Below are positions 27,848 to 35,872 of a stretch of DNA of 64,000 nt, in pieces. The notes beneath the pieces were generated by a model. It worked only from the letters and a program-made list of their open reading frames with translations. It was not told the origin of the DNA and ran no database searches. The number at the start of each line of letters is the position of its first letter. Position 1 is the first letter of the stretch. The stretch spans positions 682,001 through 746,000 of the forward strand of contig NC_010617.1 in NCBI RefSeq assembly GCF_000010285.1. The letters run 5' to 3'. The position numbers and the translations under genes were made by a program. Source of the stretch: Kocuria rhizophila DC2201 (GTDB taxonomy: Bacteria; Actinomycetota; Actinomycetes; Actinomycetales; Micrococcaceae).

Positions 27848-29668
27848 ATGAGCACCGACCACCGCTTCGACGTCTGGGCCCCGCACGCCCGCAAGGTCAC
27901 CGTGCGCATCGAGGGCGAGGACCACCCCATGGAGGGTCTCGATGGCCGCCCCGGCTGGTGGACGCTGCCCGCCGACGACGCCGCCCCGCAGGGCACCGTG
28001 CGCTACGGCTACATCCTGACCAAGACCTTCGACGAGGGCACCCCCGAGGAGCGCGAGCAGGTCTCGGACGTGCTGCCGGACCCACGCTCGCGCCGACAAC
28101 CGCAGGGCGTCCACGACCTCTCGTGCACGTTCGACGCGGACGCCTTCGAGTGGCACGACGCCGACTTCCGCCCCCGTCCGCTGCAGGACTCCGTGCTCTA
28201 CGAGCTGCACCCCGGCACGTTCACCCCCGTGGGCACGCTGGACGCGGCCATCGGCAGGCTGGACCACCTGGTGGACCTGGGCGTCACCGCGGTGGAGCTG
28301 CTGCCGGTCAACGGCTTCAACGGCGAGCACAACTGGGGCTACGACGGCGTCGCGTGGTACACCGTGGCCGAGCCCTACGGCGGGCCCGAGGCCTACCAGC
28401 GGTTCGTGGACGCGTGCCACGCCAGGGGCCTGTCCGTGATCCAGGACGTGGTCTACAACCACCTGGGCCCGAGCGGGAACTACCTGCCCCTGTTCGCGGA
28501 CTACTTCAAGCCGGGTGCCTCCAGCTGGGGGGACCTCATCAACCTGGACGGCTGGGGCGCGGACGGGGTGCGCGAGTACATCCTGGACAACGTGACCATG
28601 TGGTTGCGCGAGTACCACGTGGACGGCTTCCGTCTGGACGCCGTGCACGCCCTCGCGGACTCCAGCGCGAAACACATCCTCGAGGAGATCGCCGAGCGCG
28701 TGGCCGAGGAGGTGCAGCGCACCGGCAAGGACCTGGTGACCATTGCGGAGTCGGACCTCAACGACCCCCGCATGATCGCGGCCACGCACCGCCACGGGCT
28801 GGGCATGGGCGCGCAGTGGCTGGACGACGTCCACCACGCCGCGCACACGGCCTTCACGGGCGAGACCCAGGGCTACTACGGGGACTTCGCGTCCCTGCAC
28901 GCCCTCGAGAAGACCATGCACACCGCGTACTTCCACAACGGGACGTACTCCACGTTCCGCGGCCGCTCCCACGGCCGGGAGATCGACCCCGTGGAGCAGC
29001 GCCCCTACCAGTTCGTCACGTTCCTGCAGAACCACGACCAGGTGGGCAACCGGGCCGCCGGGGACCGGATGAACCAGTCCATGAGCGTGGACCGCGCGAT
29101 CGCCGCCGCCACGTGGCTCATGGCCCAGCCCTTCACCCCCATGCTGTTCATGGGGGAGGAGTACGGGGCGAGCACCCCCTGGCAGTTCTTCACCGCGCAC
29201 CCCGAGCCGGAGCTGGGAGAGGCCGTGGCGAAGGGCCGCAAGGCCGAGTTCGCGCAGATGGCGTGGGACCACGCCACGGTGCCGGACCCGCAGGACCCGC
29301 AGACGTTCGAGCGCTCCAAGCTGAACTGGGCCGAGGTCCACGAGGGCGACCACGAGCGGATCTACCGGGCCTACCGGGACCTCATCGCCCTGCGCCGGAA
29401 CACCCCCGAGCTCACGGACCAGCGCTGGGACACCGTGGCCACCCAGGCCAGCGACTCCGAGCAGTGGTTCGTGCTCAAGCGCATGACCGAGCCCGAGTCC
29501 GAGCATGGCGTGGTGATCGCCATCAACCTGGGGCGGGAGCCCCGCAACCTGCCGCTGATGGGCGGGGACGCGCCCCGGCTGCTGTTCACGAGCGGCACCG
29601 GACCCGAACCCGGGGCCGAGGGCACGGTGCGCGTGGCCCCGGAGACCGCCGTGGTGCTGCGCGTCTGA
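27848..29668 (+). CDS. treZ: Malto-oligosyltrehalose trehalohydrolase
   Basis: The protein is 606 aa (GH13_10). It releases trehalose from maltooligosyl trehalose made by TreY. An N-terminal CBM48-like domain (DHRFDVWAPHARKVTVRI) comes before the barrel: VIQDVVYNHLGPSGNY, DGFRLDAVHAL (nucleophile), IAESDLNDPRM (acid/base), and FLQNHDQVGNRAAGDRM. ATG 27848 directly follows the treY stop. With glgX it forms a full TreX-TreY-TreZ route. Confidence 0.95.
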   Translation: MSTDHRFDVWAPHARKVTVRIEGEDHPMEGLDGRPGWWTLPADDAAPQGTVRYGYILTKTFDEGTPEEREQVSDVLPDPRSRRQPQGVHDLSCTFDADAFEWHDADFRPRPLQDSVLYELHPGTFTPVGTLDAAIGRLDHLVDLGVTAVELLPVNGFNGEHNWGYDGVAWYTVAEPYGGPEAYQRFVDACHARGLSVIQDVVYNHLGPSGNYLPLFADYFKPGASSWGDLINLDGWGADGVREYILDNVTMWLREYHVDGFRLDAVHALADSSAKHILEEIAERVAEEVQRTGKDLVTIAESDLNDPRMIAATHRHGLGMGAQWLDDVHHAAHTAFTGETQGYYGDFASLHALEKTMHTAYFHNGTYSTFRGRSHGREIDPVEQRPYQFVTFLQNHDQVGNRAAGDRMNQSMSVDRAIAAATWLMAQPFTPMLFMGEEYGASTPWQFFTAHPEPELGEAVAKGRKAEFAQMAWDHATVPDPQDPQTFERSKLNWAEVHEGDHERIYRAYRDLIALRRNTPELTDQRWDTVATQASDSEQWFVLKRMTEPESEHGVVIAINLGREPRNLPLMGGDAPRLLFTSGTGPEPGAEGTVRVAPETAVVLRV

Positions 29669-29770
29669 GACCGCCCGCGGGACCGGCGCCCGTGCGCGGG
29701 CCCCGGTCCCGACGACGCCGCGCGGCCTGCCCCGCGCGACGCCACCGAACCGTTACGGCGCTGCGGACGC

Positions 29771-29936
29771 CGGTCCTGCCATCGAGCTGCCGGTCCCGCA
29801 GGGCGCCGCCGGCGTCGCAGGACCCCACGGGGCCAGAGCGTTGCCGCCGATCTCGGTCCTGCCACCGAGCCACCGGTCCCGCAGGGCGCCGCTGGCCTCG
29901 CAGGACCCCACGGGGCCAGTGCGCCGCCGCCGCCGA
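29771..29936 (+). repeat. Two tandem 83-bp direct repeats
   Basis: Units 29771-29853 and 29854-29936 are about 90% identical by eye. Each contains GGTCCTGC near its start and GCAGGACC 44 bases later, which can pair (8 bp), around an inner GC-rich segment GGTCCCGCAGGGCGCCGC. The sequence is not obviously related to the repeat at 14226-14425. Confidence 0.85.
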
Positions 29937-29960
29937 CCCCGCGCGATGCCGCCCGGCACG

Positions 29961-30011
29961 CGAACGAGCCCGGCGGCGTCGTGCGCGAACGGGCCCGGGC
30001 GGCGTCGTGCG
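29961..30011 (+). repeat. Tandem pair of a 25/26-bp unit ending in GGCGGCGTCGTGCG
   Basis: Units 29961-29985 and 29986-30011 both read CGAACG(A/G)GCCCGG followed by GCGGCGTCGTGCG, differing by one substitution and one inserted G. Confidence 0.85.
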
Positions 30012-30047
30012 CCGTCATGCGGTGCGGTGTGCGGAGTCGAGCGGTGG

Positions 30048-30053
30048 CAGACT
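30048..30053 (+). promoter_or_regulatory. -10 box of the aldo/keto reductase, probably leaderless
   Basis: CAGACT ends seven bases before ATG 30061 (spacer GGGATTC), with no ribosome binding site. Confidence 0.4.
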
Positions 30054-30060
30054 GGGATTC

Positions 30061-31152
30061 ATGCTGATCTATGGCGACGACACCGTGTGGACCCCTGCCG
30101 AGAACCGCTACGAGACCATGCCGTACCGGCGTGTGGGGGAGTCCGGGCTGAAGCTGCCCGCCGTGTCCCTGGGGCTGTGGCACAACTTCGGGGACGACAA
30201 GCCCGTGGCGGGCATGCGCGCGACCCTGCGCCGCGCGTTCGACCTGGGCATCACGCACTTTGACCTGGCCAACAACTACGGCCCGCCCGCGGGCTCGGCG
30301 GAGCTCAACTTCGGCCGGATCCTCAAGGAGGACTTCGCGGGGCACCGCCACGAGCTGGTGATCTCCACCAAGGCCGGGTGGGACATGTGGCCCGGCCCGT
30401 ACGGTGACGTGGGTGGTTCGCGCCAGTACCTGGTGACCTCCCTGGACCAGTCGCTCGAGCGCATGGGCCTGGACCACGTGGACGTGTTCTACCACCACCG
30501 CCCGGACCCCGAGACGCCACTCGAGGAGACCATGCAGGCGCTGGACCACATCGTGCGCTCCGGTCGCGCCACCTACGTGGGCGTCTCCTCCTACGGTGCG
30601 GACCTCACGCTCGAGGCGCAGCGGATCATGCGCGAGCTCGGCACGCCGCTGGTGATCCACCAGCCCTCCTACTCGATGCTCAACCGCTGGATCGAGCAGC
30701 CCAACGAGCAGGCCGGAGGGAAGAACCTGCTGGGCGCGCTGACCGAGACCGGCATGGGATCCATCTGCTTCACCCCGCTCGCGCAGGGCATGCTCACCGA
30801 CAAGTACCTGCACGGGGTGCCCGAGGGATCCCGCGCGTCCGAGGACAAGTCCCTGGACCCGTCCTGGCTCAGCGAGCAGACCCTGGACCAGATCCGGGAG
30901 CTCAACACCATGGCGCAGGAGCGCGGGCAAACCCTCGCGCAGATGGCGATCGCGTGGACCCTGCGCCCGCAGGACTCGGGGCAGGTCACCTCCGCGCTGG
31001 TGGGGGCCTCCTCCGCGCGGCAGATCGAGGACTCCGCGCGCGCCGTGGCCAACCTGGAGTTCTCCGCGGAGGAGTTGCGCCGGATCGACGGGCTCGTCAC
31101 GGACGCCGGCGTGAACATCTGGAGCGCGGCCACCGACTCCAAGCACGCATGA
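30061..31152 (+). CDS. Aldo/keto reductase, L-glyceraldehyde-3-phosphate reductase (YghZ) type
   Basis: The protein is 363 aa. It is an NADPH-dependent reductase of the Kv-beta/YghZ branch. The tetrad is visible: Asp and Tyr in THFDLANNYGPP, Lys in VISTKAGWDMW, and His in VDVFYHHRPDP. SAELNFGRILKED and the N-terminal WTPAENRYETMPYRRVGESG match YghZ-like proteins, which act on glyceraldehyde-3-phosphate and methylglyoxal. The substrate here is inferred from family only. The stop overlaps the next gene as ATGA. Confidence 0.88.
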   Translation: MLIYGDDTVWTPAENRYETMPYRRVGESGLKLPAVSLGLWHNFGDDKPVAGMRATLRRAFDLGITHFDLANNYGPPAGSAELNFGRILKEDFAGHRHELVISTKAGWDMWPGPYGDVGGSRQYLVTSLDQSLERMGLDHVDVFYHHRPDPETPLEETMQALDHIVRSGRATYVGVSSYGADLTLEAQRIMRELGTPLVIHQPSYSMLNRWIEQPNEQAGGKNLLGALTETGMGSICFTPLAQGMLTDKYLHGVPEGSRASEDKSLDPSWLSEQTLDQIRELNTMAQERGQTLAQMAIAWTLRPQDSGQVTSALVGASSARQIEDSARAVANLEFSAEELRRIDGLVTDAGVNIWSAATDSKHA

Positions 31153-32018
31153 CGGGGGCGCAGTACGCCGCTCTGCTGGGGCTGTGGATCGCGGGGATCG
31201 TGGTCCCGGGCCCGGACATCTTCATCATCCTGCGCAACGCGTTCCTGTCCTCGCGGCGCAGCGCGGTGTTCACGGCGCTGGGCGTGATGGTGGGCAACCT
31301 CGCGTGGATCACCCTCTCTCTCCTGGGCGTGACGGTGTTCATCAGCGGGAACCACGTGCTCAAACTGGTGGTGCAGATCGGCGGGGCCCTGTTCCTCGTG
31401 CGCATGGGCTACGGCGCCATCCGCGCCGGTCTCGCCGCCCGCTCCGGTGCCGCGGTGGGACACTCCCGCGTGGTGGCCAGCACGGAGCCGGGTGCCTCGG
31501 GGGCGGACGACGACGTCGCGGCGGCCGTGGGCGCGCCCCACGCCTCGCAGCGGCTCGGGGCGCAGAGCTCCGGGCACGGGGAGGTCGCGTCCTCCCTCAC
31601 CTCCGGGCCCGCGGCGCAGCCACCCACGGATCCCCTGATGGCGGACGACGCCGCCGTGGCCGAGGAGATCGCGGCCGGCGGGCGCACCACGCTGCTGGGC
31701 GCGAGCGGTCTGACGCCGCTGCGCGCACTGGTGCAGGGCACGGTCACCAACCTGGCCAACGCGAAGGCCGTGGTGTTCTTCGTGGCGCTGTTCGGCTCCG
31801 TGGTGCCCGCGGGACTGCAGTGGTGGGAGGGACTCACGGCCCTGGGGATGCTCGTGGCGGTGGGGCTCGCGTGGTTCCTGGCCGTGGCGTGGCTCGGATC
31901 CGTGCCCGCACTGGCCCGCCGTTTCCGGGCCCGCTCCGCGGAGGTCGAGATCGTCTCGGGCGTGGTGTTCGTGCTCGTGGCGCTGGGACTGTTCGTGGAG
32001 GCCGTGCTCACGGTGTGA
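31149..32018 (+). CDS. LysE/RhtB-family exporter with a long hydrophilic loop
   Basis: The protein is 289 aa, against about 210 usual. LysE proteins export amino acids or other small metabolites across the cytoplasmic membrane. The family N-terminus GIVVPGPDIFIILRNA is present, with six hydrophobic segments. A hydrophilic insert of about 85 residues (~98-182; SGAAVGHSRV...AAGGRTT) splits TM3 from TM4. ATG 31149 overlaps the reductase stop by four bases (ATGA), so the two are co-translated. The exported substrate is not deducible. Confidence 0.82.
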   Translation: MTGAQYAALLGLWIAGIVVPGPDIFIILRNAFLSSRRSAVFTALGVMVGNLAWITLSLLGVTVFISGNHVLKLVVQIGGALFLVRMGYGAIRAGLAARSGAAVGHSRVVASTEPGASGADDDVAAAVGAPHASQRLGAQSSGHGEVASSLTSGPAAQPPTDPLMADDAAVAEEIAAGGRTTLLGASGLTPLRALVQGTVTNLANAKAVVFFVALFGSVVPAGLQWWEGLTALGMLVAVGLAWFLAVAWLGSVPALARRFRARSAEVEIVSGVVFVLVALGLFVEAVLTV

Positions 32019-32155
32019 GCCCCGGGGCGGGCCGCGGAACGCACGGAGCGGCGTGGACGCGAAGCGGCGACGTCGTTCGCGGGGACGCCGCGGGGCGCAC
32101 GGGACCGGGCGGCGTCGTGAAACGGCAGCGGGAGGGAACCCGGCGTGAGCCTGGT

Positions 32156-32161
32156 TACACT
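32156..32161 (+). promoter_or_regulatory. Likely -10 box of ino1
   Basis: TACACT in TGGTTACACTGGG fits TANNNT and would give a leader of about 100 bases before ino1. No clear -35. Confidence 0.45.
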
Positions 32162-32268
32162 GGGAAACCGGTCGACGGCCGCGCGGTCGCGGGGGACGAC
32201 ACCCCGCCCGCGCCCCGGCGTGCGTGGCGTGTCCGCGCGGACCGTCAGCAACCCAGTCGAGGAGAACC

Positions 32269-33354
32269 GTGTCCGAACATCCTATCCGCGTGGCCATTGC
32301 TGGCGTGGGCAACTGCGCCACTTCGCTCATCCAGGGCGTGCACTTCTACCGTGACGCCGATCCCTCCGACTCCGTGCCCGGGCTCATGCACGTGCAGTTC
32401 GGTGACTACCACGTGCGGGACGTGCAGTTCGTCGCCGCGTTCGACGTGGACGCCGCCAAGGTGGGCCTGGACCTGTCCCAGGCCATCCTGGCCGGCGAGA
32501 ACAACACGATGGAGATCGCCAAGGTCCCGCCCCTGGACGTGACCGTGGACCGCGGCCCCACCCTGGACGGGCTGGGGCAGTACTACCGCGAGACCATCAC
32601 GGAGTCCGACGCCGAGCCCGTGGACGTGGCGCAGGTGCTGCGCGAGCGCGAGGTGGACGTGCTCGTGTCCTACCTCCCGGTGGGCTCGGAGGAGGCGGAC
32701 CGCTTCTACGCGCAGGCCGCAATCGACGCCGGGGTGGCCTTCGTCAACGCCCTGCCCGTGTTCATTGCGGGCACGGACGAGTGGGCGCAGAAGTTCACGG
32801 ACGCCGGCCTGCCGATCGTGGGCGACGACATCAAGTCCCAGGTGGGCGCCACCATCACCCACCGCGTGCTGGCGAAGCTTCTGGAGGACCGCGGCTACGT
32901 GCTGGACCGCACGTACCAGCTCAACGTGGGCGGCAACATGGACTTCAAGAACATGCTGGAGCGCTCGCGGCTGGAGTCCAAGAAGATCTCCAAGACCCAG
33001 GCGGTGACCTCCAACGTGCCGCACGAGATGCGCGCCAAGGACGTCCACATCGGCCCGTCCGACTACGTGGGCTGGCTGGACGACCGCAAGTTCGCGTTCG
33101 TGCGCCTGGAGGGCCACGGCTTCGGCAACGCGCCCATCTCCCTCGAGTACAAGCTCGAGGTGTGGGACTCACCGAACTCAGCGGGCGTCATCATCGACGC
33201 GATCCGCGCCGCCAAGATCGGCCTGGACCGCGGCATCGGCGGGCCGCTGACCTCGGCGTCCTCCTACTTCATGAAGTCCCCGCCCGAGCAGTTCGACGAC
33301 GACACCGCCCGCGAGAACGTGGAAAAGTTCATCCGAGGCGAGGTGGAGCGCTGA
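32269..33354 (+). CDS. ino1: Inositol-3-phosphate synthase
   Basis: The protein is 361 aa, the actinobacterial/archaeal size. It converts glucose-6-phosphate to 1L-myo-inositol-1-phosphate with NAD+. Motifs are [18 protein letters not shown] (NAD fold), [18 protein letters not shown] near 140, [17 protein letters not shown] near 185, and [19 protein letters not shown] near 220. GTG 32269 has GAGGAGAA upstream. Its product is the acceptor used by MshA, encoded convergently 0.9 kb away. Confidence 0.96.
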   Translation: MSEHPIRVAIAGVGNCATSLIQGVHFYRDADPSDSVPGLMHVQFGDYHVRDVQFVAAFDVDAAKVGLDLSQAILAGENNTMEIAKVPPLDVTVDRGPTLDGLGQYYRETITESDAEPVDVAQVLREREVDVLVSYLPVGSEEADRFYAQAAIDAGVAFVNALPVFIAGTDEWAQKFTDAGLPIVGDDIKSQVGATITHRVLAKLLEDRGYVLDRTYQLNVGGNMDFKNMLERSRLESKKISKTQAVTSNVPHEMRAKDVHIGPSDYVGWLDDRKFAFVRLEGHGFGNAPISLEYKLEVWDSPNSAGVIIDAIRAAKIGLDRGIGGPLTSASSYFMKSPPEQFDDDTARENVEKFIRGEVER

Positions 33355-33377
33355 GCGGCTGACGCACCCGGCACCGA

Positions 33378-33420
33378 CCACGGCGCCCGGCACCGGGAGA
33401 ACCGGTGCCGGGCGCCGTGG
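33378..33420. terminator. Perfect 19-bp bidirectional hairpin
   Basis: 33378-33396 pairs perfectly with 33402-33420 (arms CCACGGCGCCC...GGCACCGG) over GAGAA. It lies between the convergent ino1 and phosphatase genes, so it can end both transcripts. Confidence 0.8.
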
Positions 33421-33456
33421 TGCCTCCGGGGTCCGCCCGCGTGCGGGAGGTGCGGC

Positions 33457-34254
33457 TCAGGGGCGCTCCTGCCCCGCCAGGCCCGCGCGGGAGATGATGT
33501 AGTCCACCAGGGGGTCGTAGAGGTGCGGGGCCACGTTGTCGTCCAGGGGCACCACCACCTCCACCTGGCCCTGCGCTTCGGCCACGAAGATCCCGGGGTC
33601 GTTGCAGTCGCCCATGGCAATGGTGGGCAGCCCGGCGCGGGAACCGGCCCACCCGGCCATGCCGTGGTCGGCGATCACGAGGTCCGGTGCCTGCCGACCC
33701 TGTTCCTGCAGATGCTCGAGCACGAGCCGCATGGGCTCGGGGAAGTGGGTGTGGCGCAGCCCGCCGTACTGCTCGACCATCACCACGTCCTCGATCTGGC
33801 GGACGTCCCCGTCCTCGAAGGGCAGCGCCTCGTCGAAGCGGATCACCCGGGCCCCGGAGGCGCGGGCCACACGGGCCAGGCGGGCGTACACGGGGGCCAG
33901 ACCCGAGGGGTGGCCCGTGGCGAAGAGCAGGCGCTTGCGGCCCTGGACGGCGCGGCTGAAGATCTCCGCGTACTCGTCCAGCCGGGCCACGCACAGCTGC
34001 GCGGAAATGGAGTCCTGACCGCTCACGTAGGAGGGGTCGTCGTTGATGCCCACGCGGTCGCGCATGAGCCCGAACACGGAGTCGAAGTCCCACTCGCGGG
34101 TGCGCTCGACCCCCATGTGCTGGTGCTGGTCCCCGTCCAGGAACCCCTGGACGTTGCGCAGGTTGGCCTCGCGCGGCGTGGCGACGGCTCCGGTGATGCG
34201 GGAGCGGTCCAGGTATCGGGCGAGGGCGTCTCGACTCAGGTACGCGGTGGTCAC
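33457..34254 (-). CDS. Predicted phosphatase linked to mshA (candidate MshA2)
   Basis: The protein is 265 aa from GTG 34254. It resembles an actinobacterial family usually labelled only 'phosphatase'. Visible blocks are VATPREANLRNVQGFLDG near residue 25, GINDDPSYVSGQDSISAQLC near 65, LLFATGHPSGL near 103, VIADHGMAGWAG near 190, and GDCNDPGIFVAEAQG with VVPLDDNVAPHLYDPLVDYI at the end. No signal peptide or membrane span. It lies 10 bases downstream of mshA on the same strand and faces ino1. This suggests, but does not prove, dephosphorylation of the MshA product. A -10 box (34262-34267) overlaps the mshA stop. Confidence 0.6.
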   Translation of the reverse strand: MTTAYLSRDALARYLDRSRITGAVATPREANLRNVQGFLDGDQHQHMGVERTREWDFDSVFGLMRDRVGINDDPSYVSGQDSISAQLCVARLDEYAEIFSRAVQGRKRLLFATGHPSGLAPVYARLARVARASGARVIRFDEALPFEDGDVRQIEDVVMVEQYGGLRHTHFPEPMRLVLEHLQEQGRQAPDLVIADHGMAGWAGSRAGLPTIAMGDCNDPGIFVAEAQGQVEVVVPLDDNVAPHLYDPLVDYIISRAGLAGQERP

Positions 34255-34261
34255 ACAGGGG

Positions 34262-34267
34262 AGTTTA
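34262..34267 (-). promoter_or_regulatory. -10 box inside the end of mshA, leaderless start for the phosphatase gene
   Basis: TAAACT on the - strand overlaps the mshA TAA stop and ends seven bases before GTG 34254. Confidence 0.45.
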
Positions 34268-35605
34268 GGCGGTGGCCGCGGCGCCCGCACAGGCGAGGTA
34301 CGCGCCCGCGTGCCGCGCGGCGACGTCGTCCCAGGTCAGTTCCCGGGCCCGCCGGGTCGCGGCGTGTGACATCGCTCTCCATGCGCTCGGGTCCGCGGCC
34401 GCGCGGTGCAGCGCCTCGGCCCACACGGCGGGGTCCCGGCCGGGCACCAGGCGGCCCGTCTCGCCGTCGCGCACCGCGTAGCGCAGCCCGTCCACGTCCG
34501 TGGCGAGCACGGGGGTCCCGCACGCCTGGGCCTCCACGGCCACGAGCCCGAAAGTCTCGGAGGAGGACGGCACGGCCACCGCGTCCACCGAGCCCATGAG
34601 CCTGGCGAGCTCGGGGCGGGGCAGGGAGCCGCGCAGCACGACGTCGCCCGCGACCCCCTCCGTGCGCGCCAGCTCCCGCAGGTGGTTCAGGAACTCGGGG
34701 GAGCCCGCGCCGGCCAGGACCAGCCGAACGGGGGTCTCCGGGTGGGTGCGGCGCAGCTGGCCGAGCGCCCGCACGAGCACCTGCTGGCCCTTGAGCGGCT
34801 GCATGCGACCCGCGCACAGCACGGTGAAGGGTGCTTGATGGTCCGGGGACGCCCCGGGGTCGCCGCTCGGGGCGCTCGGGGCGTCGTCGGGGTGCGCGGC
34901 CGGGTGGTCCCCGGCGCGGGGCACGGCTGCGGACCGGGGGGACCGCGGCAGCGGTTCCCGGGGAACGGGGCGGAACACGGTGGGGTCCACCCCGGGCGGG
35001 ATCACCTCCACGCGCTCCGGGTCCGCGCCGTAGAGCTCCACGAGCTGGTGCTTCTCCACCGGGGTGTTGACCACGGTGCGGCACGCCCGGGAGACCACGA
35101 AACGCTCGGCCTCCTCGCGCTCCCGGGTCTCGGGGGCCTCGTCCGCTCCGGCGCGCAGGTTCTTGGCGGCCGCGGACGTGTGCAGGGTCAGCATCAGGGG
35201 GGCGTGCAGGTGCTCGGCGAGCTCCACACCTGCCACCGCGGACAGCCAGTAGTGGGCGTGCAGCACGCGCGGGGCGGCGTCGTCGCCGTCGTAGAAGTGC
35301 GCGAGCGCGCGGCCGAAGGGCTCGGCGAAGCGCGGGAGATCCTGCTTGGGGGCTGCGCCCGCGCCGGGCAGGGACACGGCGAGCAGGCGGATGCCCGGTG
35401 CCAGGTCCGTGGGGTGCACGCCCTCGGTGCGGGAGGGATCGCGGTCGAGCGTGGCCATGTCCACGCGCCACCCGGCCTGCGCCAGGGCGCGGGCGAGGTG
35501 CCACACGTAGACGTTCATCCCCCCGGCATCCCCGGAGCCCGGCTGGTCCACGGGGGAGGTGTGCATGCTGAGCAGCAGCACGCGGTCTGGGCAGGCGGGA
35601 GGCAC
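34265..35605 (-). CDS. mshA: D-inositol-3-phosphate glycosyltransferase MshA
   Basis: The protein is 446 aa (GT4). It joins GlcNAc from UDP-GlcNAc to inositol-phosphate, the first step of mycothiol synthesis. The MshA N-terminal signature HTSPVDQPGSGDAGGMNVYV is at residues 15-34. LHAHYWLSAVAGVELA and ATDVDGLRYAVRDGETGRLV (nucleotide-sugar site) are conserved. A Pro/Asp-rich insert of about 35 residues precedes the second domain (VLCAGRMQPLKGQQVL). GTG 35605 follows a TAGGCT -10 box by six bases. Confidence 0.94.
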   Translation of the reverse strand: MPPACPDRVLLLSMHTSPVDQPGSGDAGGMNVYVWHLARALAQAGWRVDMATLDRDPSRTEGVHPTDLAPGIRLLAVSLPGAGAAPKQDLPRFAEPFGRALAHFYDGDDAAPRVLHAHYWLSAVAGVELAEHLHAPLMLTLHTSAAAKNLRAGADEAPETREREEAERFVVSRACRTVVNTPVEKHQLVELYGADPERVEVIPPGVDPTVFRPVPREPLPRSPRSAAVPRAGDHPAAHPDDAPSAPSGDPGASPDHQAPFTVLCAGRMQPLKGQQVLVRALGQLRRTHPETPVRLVLAGAGSPEFLNHLRELARTEGVAGDVVLRGSLPRPELARLMGSVDAVAVPSSSETFGLVAVEAQACGTPVLATDVDGLRYAVRDGETGRLVPGRDPAVWAEALHRAAADPSAWRAMSHAATRRARELTWDDVAARHAGAYLACAGAAATA

Positions 35606-35611
35606 GGGCCC

Positions 35612-35617
35612 AGCCTA
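35612..35617 (-). promoter_or_regulatory. -10 box of mshA, probably leaderless
   Basis: TAGGCT on the - strand ends six bases (GGGCCC) before GTG 35605, and no ribosome binding site fits. Confidence 0.5.
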
Positions 35618-35859
35618 CCGGCGCGCGCGGACGGCGGCGGGGGCGGGCCCCGAACAGACCCGCCTCAGCCCCGGCGGCGCCCCGGAGCCACACACGGGTC
35701 GGCCCTGCCGGCCCCTCGGGTGGTCAGCCACAGGCCCTCCGCGCCCCGCCCGCGAACTCGCCGTGGCCGGGCGGCACCTCCCGCACCGGAGGCGCCCCGC
35801 GCAGACCGCGCGGTCGGGAAGGCCGGGCCACGGCCTCGGGACACGCGGCGGAGTCGGGG

Positions 35860-35865
35860 CACAAT
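35860..35865 (+). promoter_or_regulatory. -10 box of alr-tsaE, possibly leaderless
   Basis: CACAAT ends seven bases before GTG 35873. The same CACAATGGGGG string occurs upstream of deoD (38072-38082). Confidence 0.35.
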
Positions 35866-35872
35866 GGGGGGC

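Larger units (their letters stand above)
29669..30060 (+). other. 392-base intergenic region treZ to aldo/keto reductase, repeat-rich
   Basis: No gene is visible. It contains an ACGACGCC motif (29712-29719), two 83-bp direct repeats (29771-29936), a 25/26-bp tandem pair (29961-30011) whose units each end in GGCGGCGTCGTG, and the CAGACT -10 box (30048-30053) of the next gene. Confidence 0.7.

Noticed and set aside
23100-29700. glgX-treY-treZ as a recently transferred island
   Set aside because: GC content, codon use and intergenic motifs look the same as in neighbouring housekeeping genes, and trehalose synthesis genes are common in actinobacteria.
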